From Flavobacterium defluvii (GTDB lineage Bacteria; Bacteroidota; Bacteroidia; Flavobacteriales; Flavobacteriaceae), in the NCBI RefSeq assembly GCF_900129555.1, contig NZ_FQWC01000010.1:1-64000 (forward strand): DNA of 64,000 bases. The letters run 5' to 3'. Positions 61,813 to 64,000 of the stretch are shown here, piece by piece; within the stretch, counting starts at the first letter, position 1, and the number at the start of each line of letters is the position of its first letter. Below the pieces are notes generated by a model that was not told the DNA's origin, searched no databases, and saw nothing but the letters and a program-made list of their open reading frames with translations. Both the position numbers and the translations under genes were made by a program.

Positions 61813-63411
61813 TTAAATAGTCTTTATCGCCATAATCTTCTCTTCAAAAGTATCTTTAAAGTCCGATTTACTTTTAATTCTGGTTTTATACGTATAAATG
61901 GTAGCTACAGAAAGTTCCAGAAATTCAGCCATTTGACTGCTGTCTTGTATTCCTAATCGGTATAAGGCAAAAATGCGAAGTTCCGTGTTTAAAAGTTCGC
62001 CTTTCTTTACAATACATTTATGATCATTAGGAAATAAATTATTAAAATCGGTCACAAAAGTTGGAAATAATTTCAGGAAGATTTCATCAAATTGATGGAA
62101 AAGATTTTCTCTTTCTTCTTTTACATTATAACGTTTTAAACTCGCAATAACTTCATCGGTTTTCTTTGTAATGATTTTATGCAGCGTACTTTTCTGAATA
62201 TGATCAATCTTATTGATGAAAGCAGAAGTTGCCTTAATAAAATACGTAATATATTCCTCTTTAATTGCATTTGCCTCACTCAGACTTATATTCATTTCCT
62301 GAAGCTGGGCATATGATGAAGCCATTATTTTTCTCGCTTTATTTTTTTCTTTTAATTGCTTGAAAATAATTATTGAAAACAAAACGATTATCAGTGTTAA
62401 AATCGTCAAAAGAATAATAATCCTTTCTAATTTGTCATTTTTATCTTTTACGTTGTTTAACTGCGCTTTTTCAATAATAGGCAATATCGACGAGATTTCA
62501 ATTTTACGATGTCTGGCGTTGTAAAAAGTAGCGTCATCCATTGCAATATTAATATATTCGTTCGCTTTGTCCAGATAACCCATTTTAAAGAGTTCATTGG
62601 CCAGATTTCGAAGCGCAACCGTTTCTTTAGTCGCGTTTTTAACATCGGCAATGGCGGCGAGTGCGAGATAATGAATTGCTTTTTTTGTATAACCTCTTTC
62701 TGAATAAATATAACCAAGACTTGAGGTTGCAATTCCGTAATAATCCGGAGGTAAATCGTAATTGTTAATCCAGTAACTAAAAGCAAATTCAGCGCCTCGC
62801 CAGTCTTGCTGCTTTAAACGTTTAAGACTTTCGGCAGCCCAATATTCATTAGAATTGGTTCCAATTAATTCCAGAGCCTTTTTCAGAAAATGATTTCCCT
62901 GCTGTACATAATGAATATTAAAACGCTGATCGCGATTATAATCGGCTAGATCATAATAAGCGCGGGCTTTAATATTATAGTATTCAAATTTGTTTTTTTG
63001 ATCGAGTTTTTGATCGTCGATTACATTTAGTGTATCAATGGCTTCTTTAAACAATCCTGATGAAAGTAAAACGAAACCTTCTTTAATTCGGCTTTTTGCC
63101 AAATATTTAGGATCTTTTAAAACCTTGGCTTTGATTTTTGCTTCTTCTAAATAATAATAGGCAGAGTCGTATTTGAATGATTTGTATTCTTCAAACAACG
63201 ACATATAAGTATTGTAAAGGTCTTCATTATTTTGACTTACAGTAAATTTTGAAACATTTCTTTTTAACGCTTCAATTTTGCGATATTTCTGTTTTAAGTA
63301 AACTTCTTTTTTGAGCAGTACATTATCTAATTCTTCAAGAATTGGATTTGTCTCTTTCGCAGTTAGAGAAAAACCCGCAATGAAAAAATACAGTACAAAT
63401 ATTTTTTGCAT
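61813..63411 (-). CDS. Membrane-bound TPR regulator with LuxR-type helix-turn-helix
   Basis: A 532-residue regulator. The signal-like N-terminus (KIFVLYFFIAGFSL) places residues about 20-325 in the periplasm; they form TPR-type helices (LNVIDDQKLDQKNKFEYYNIKARAYYDLADYNR, GYIYSERGYTKKAIHYLALAA). One membrane helix (about 330-352, IIILLTILTLIIVLFSIIIF) leads to a cytoplasmic coiled region and a C-terminal helix-turn-helix (TELRIFALYRLGIQDSSQMAEFLELSVATIYTYKTRIKSKSDF). Such one-component regulators with periplasmic TPRs often control nearby glycan or nutrient-uptake genes in Bacteroidota. The lipoprotein gene that starts at 63889 in the opposite direction is a candidate target. Confidence 0.82.
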   Translation of the reverse strand: MQKIFVLYFFIAGFSLTAKETNPILEELDNVLLKKEVYLKQKYRKIEALKRNVSKFTVSQNNEDLYNTYMSLFEEYKSFKYDSAYYYLEEAKIKAKVLKDPKYLAKSRIKEGFVLLSSGLFKEAIDTLNVIDDQKLDQKNKFEYYNIKARAYYDLADYNRDQRFNIHYVQQGNHFLKKALELIGTNSNEYWAAESLKRLKQQDWRGAEFAFSYWINNYDLPPDYYGIATSSLGYIYSERGYTKKAIHYLALAAIADVKNATKETVALRNLANELFKMGYLDKANEYINIAMDDATFYNARHRKIEISSILPIIEKAQLNNVKDKNDKLERIIILLTILTLIIVLFSIIIFKQLKEKNKARKIMASSYAQLQEMNISLSEANAIKEEYITYFIKATSAFINKIDHIQKSTLHKIITKKTDEVIASLKRYNVKEERENLFHQFDEIFLKLFPTFVTDFNNLFPNDHKCIVKKGELLNTELRIFALYRLGIQDSSQMAEFLELSVATIYTYKTRIKSKSDFKDTFEEKIMAIKTI

Positions 63412-63888
63412 GGTTTGGTTGTGGTTTTAGGGTAAGATAATTTATGGTTGAGTTAATTCGTTTAAAGCAAAATTAATTAAAAACTGATGATTAGCAGTTT
63501 TAGAAAATCGTGAGCAGCTTTTTTAATGATTTTCTTCTAAAGCACTGCAATATAAGTCTCTGAGTGGGTCTTAAAATGTTAAAAGTACTCTAATAATTTG
63601 CAATTATACAATAAAAAGCAATTATATATATGTATACTGAAAAAATATTCACATAAAATTTTCATATTGTCATATTTACCATTATTTACACAACGTTTTT
63701 CATCTAAACAAGACCTTGATTTTTATGTTTTTTACTAAAATTTAAACTATTGATAATCAATATTTTAATTACGAAAACGTTTGAAATTCATCTTGATTTT
63801 TTACAGATATTTTTTTTTAGATTTATTTAACATCTAGCTTCGTACTGTCCTTTTTAAGGGATGAAAAACTAACAAAAACCAAAAATTT
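63412..63888. other. 477-base divergent intergenic region
   Basis: Very AT-rich DNA between the TPR/LuxR-type regulator and the next lipoprotein gene; it should hold both promoters. I see no operator palindrome, riboswitch or RNA gene that I can support. Confidence 0.4.
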
Positions 63889-64000
63889 ATGAGAAGTAAA
63901 AGTTATTATTGGTTAGCTCTGTTTATGTGTTTTTTCGCAATTGGCTGCGACAATACAGAAGATGGAAGCTACGTTGATCCGATTACGATTTATGAAAAAG
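63889..64000 (+). CDS. Lipoprotein, N-terminal part (runs off the window)
   Basis: The ATG at 63889 opens a frame continuing to the window edge. The first 37 residues are a lipoprotein signal peptide (WLALFMCFFAIGC) followed by DNTEDGSYVDPITIYEK. The start resembles small exported lipoproteins found in Bacteroidota uptake loci, but nothing in the visible part gives a function. Confidence 0.65.
   Translation, partial: MRSKSYYWLALFMCFFAIGCDNTEDGSYVDPITIYEK

Overview
The window is low-GC DNA from a member of Bacteroidota, most likely a soil or plant-associated Flavobacterium close to F. johnsoniae. The evidence is three SusC/SusD outer-membrane glycan-uptake pairs, TAnnTTTG-type -7 promoter boxes, few Shine-Dalgarno sequences, a hybrid two-component system typical of the phylum, and short intergenic palindromes of the kind common in flavobacteria. 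No species can be fixed from the sequence alone.

Region 1 (1-29 kb) is a xylan locus. It opens with the last 30 codons of a gene whose C-terminus matches xylose isomerase. A large plus-strand cluster follows: SusC, SusD, GH43, SGNH esterase, a CE6-CE1-CE1 triple esterase, GH115 alpha-glucuronidase, a second GH43, GH3 beta-xylosidase with a PA14 insert, and GH97. Facing it on the minus strand is a second unit, SusC-SusD-GH8 (reducing-end xylose-releasing type). Both SusC promoters carry the same LacI-type operator, ACAACCGATTGT, overlapping the -33 region. Each also has a second copy of the operator core 309-323 bp further upstream. The two units therefore look like one regulon with possible DNA looping, probably sensing a xylose-derived signal. 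Together the enzymes would deacetylate xylan, remove glucuronate and arabinose side chains, and cut oligomers to xylose. A serine hydrolase with an unusual second motif lies beyond.

Region 2 (29-45.6 kb) is a second glycan locus. It has a hybrid two-component regulator (propeller sensor, kinase, receiver, AraC output), SusC, SusD, a GH10 xylanase lipoprotein, a PKD-domain lipoprotein, a clan GH-A enzyme resembling agarases, and a GH2 enzyme. A GH114-like lipoprotein that stops early lies just beyond it. Three intergenic gaps hold copies of one palindromic repeat, and a second small palindrome interrupts one of them.

Region 3 (45.6-51 kb) looks like accessory DNA. It holds a three-gene minus-strand operon of unknown envelope proteins, an N-terminal fragment of a tyrosine recombinase, and tRNA-Tyr. 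A DUF4369/TlpA-type thioredoxin gene interrupted by one in-frame TGA follows.

Region 4 (52-64 kb) is mostly housekeeping. It contains a J-domain/KTSC protein, small conserved hypotheticals (one of 46 aa), a YchJ-like SEC-C protein, a VWA plus MoxR-like AAA+ pair, an EamA transporter, glutamate dehydrogenase, a fatty acid hydroxylase family protein and a TPR/LuxR-type regulator. The most unusual feature is upstream of glutamate dehydrogenase: two tiny cysteine- and methionine-rich ORFs separated by a strong intrinsic terminator. This looks like a leader-peptide attenuator.
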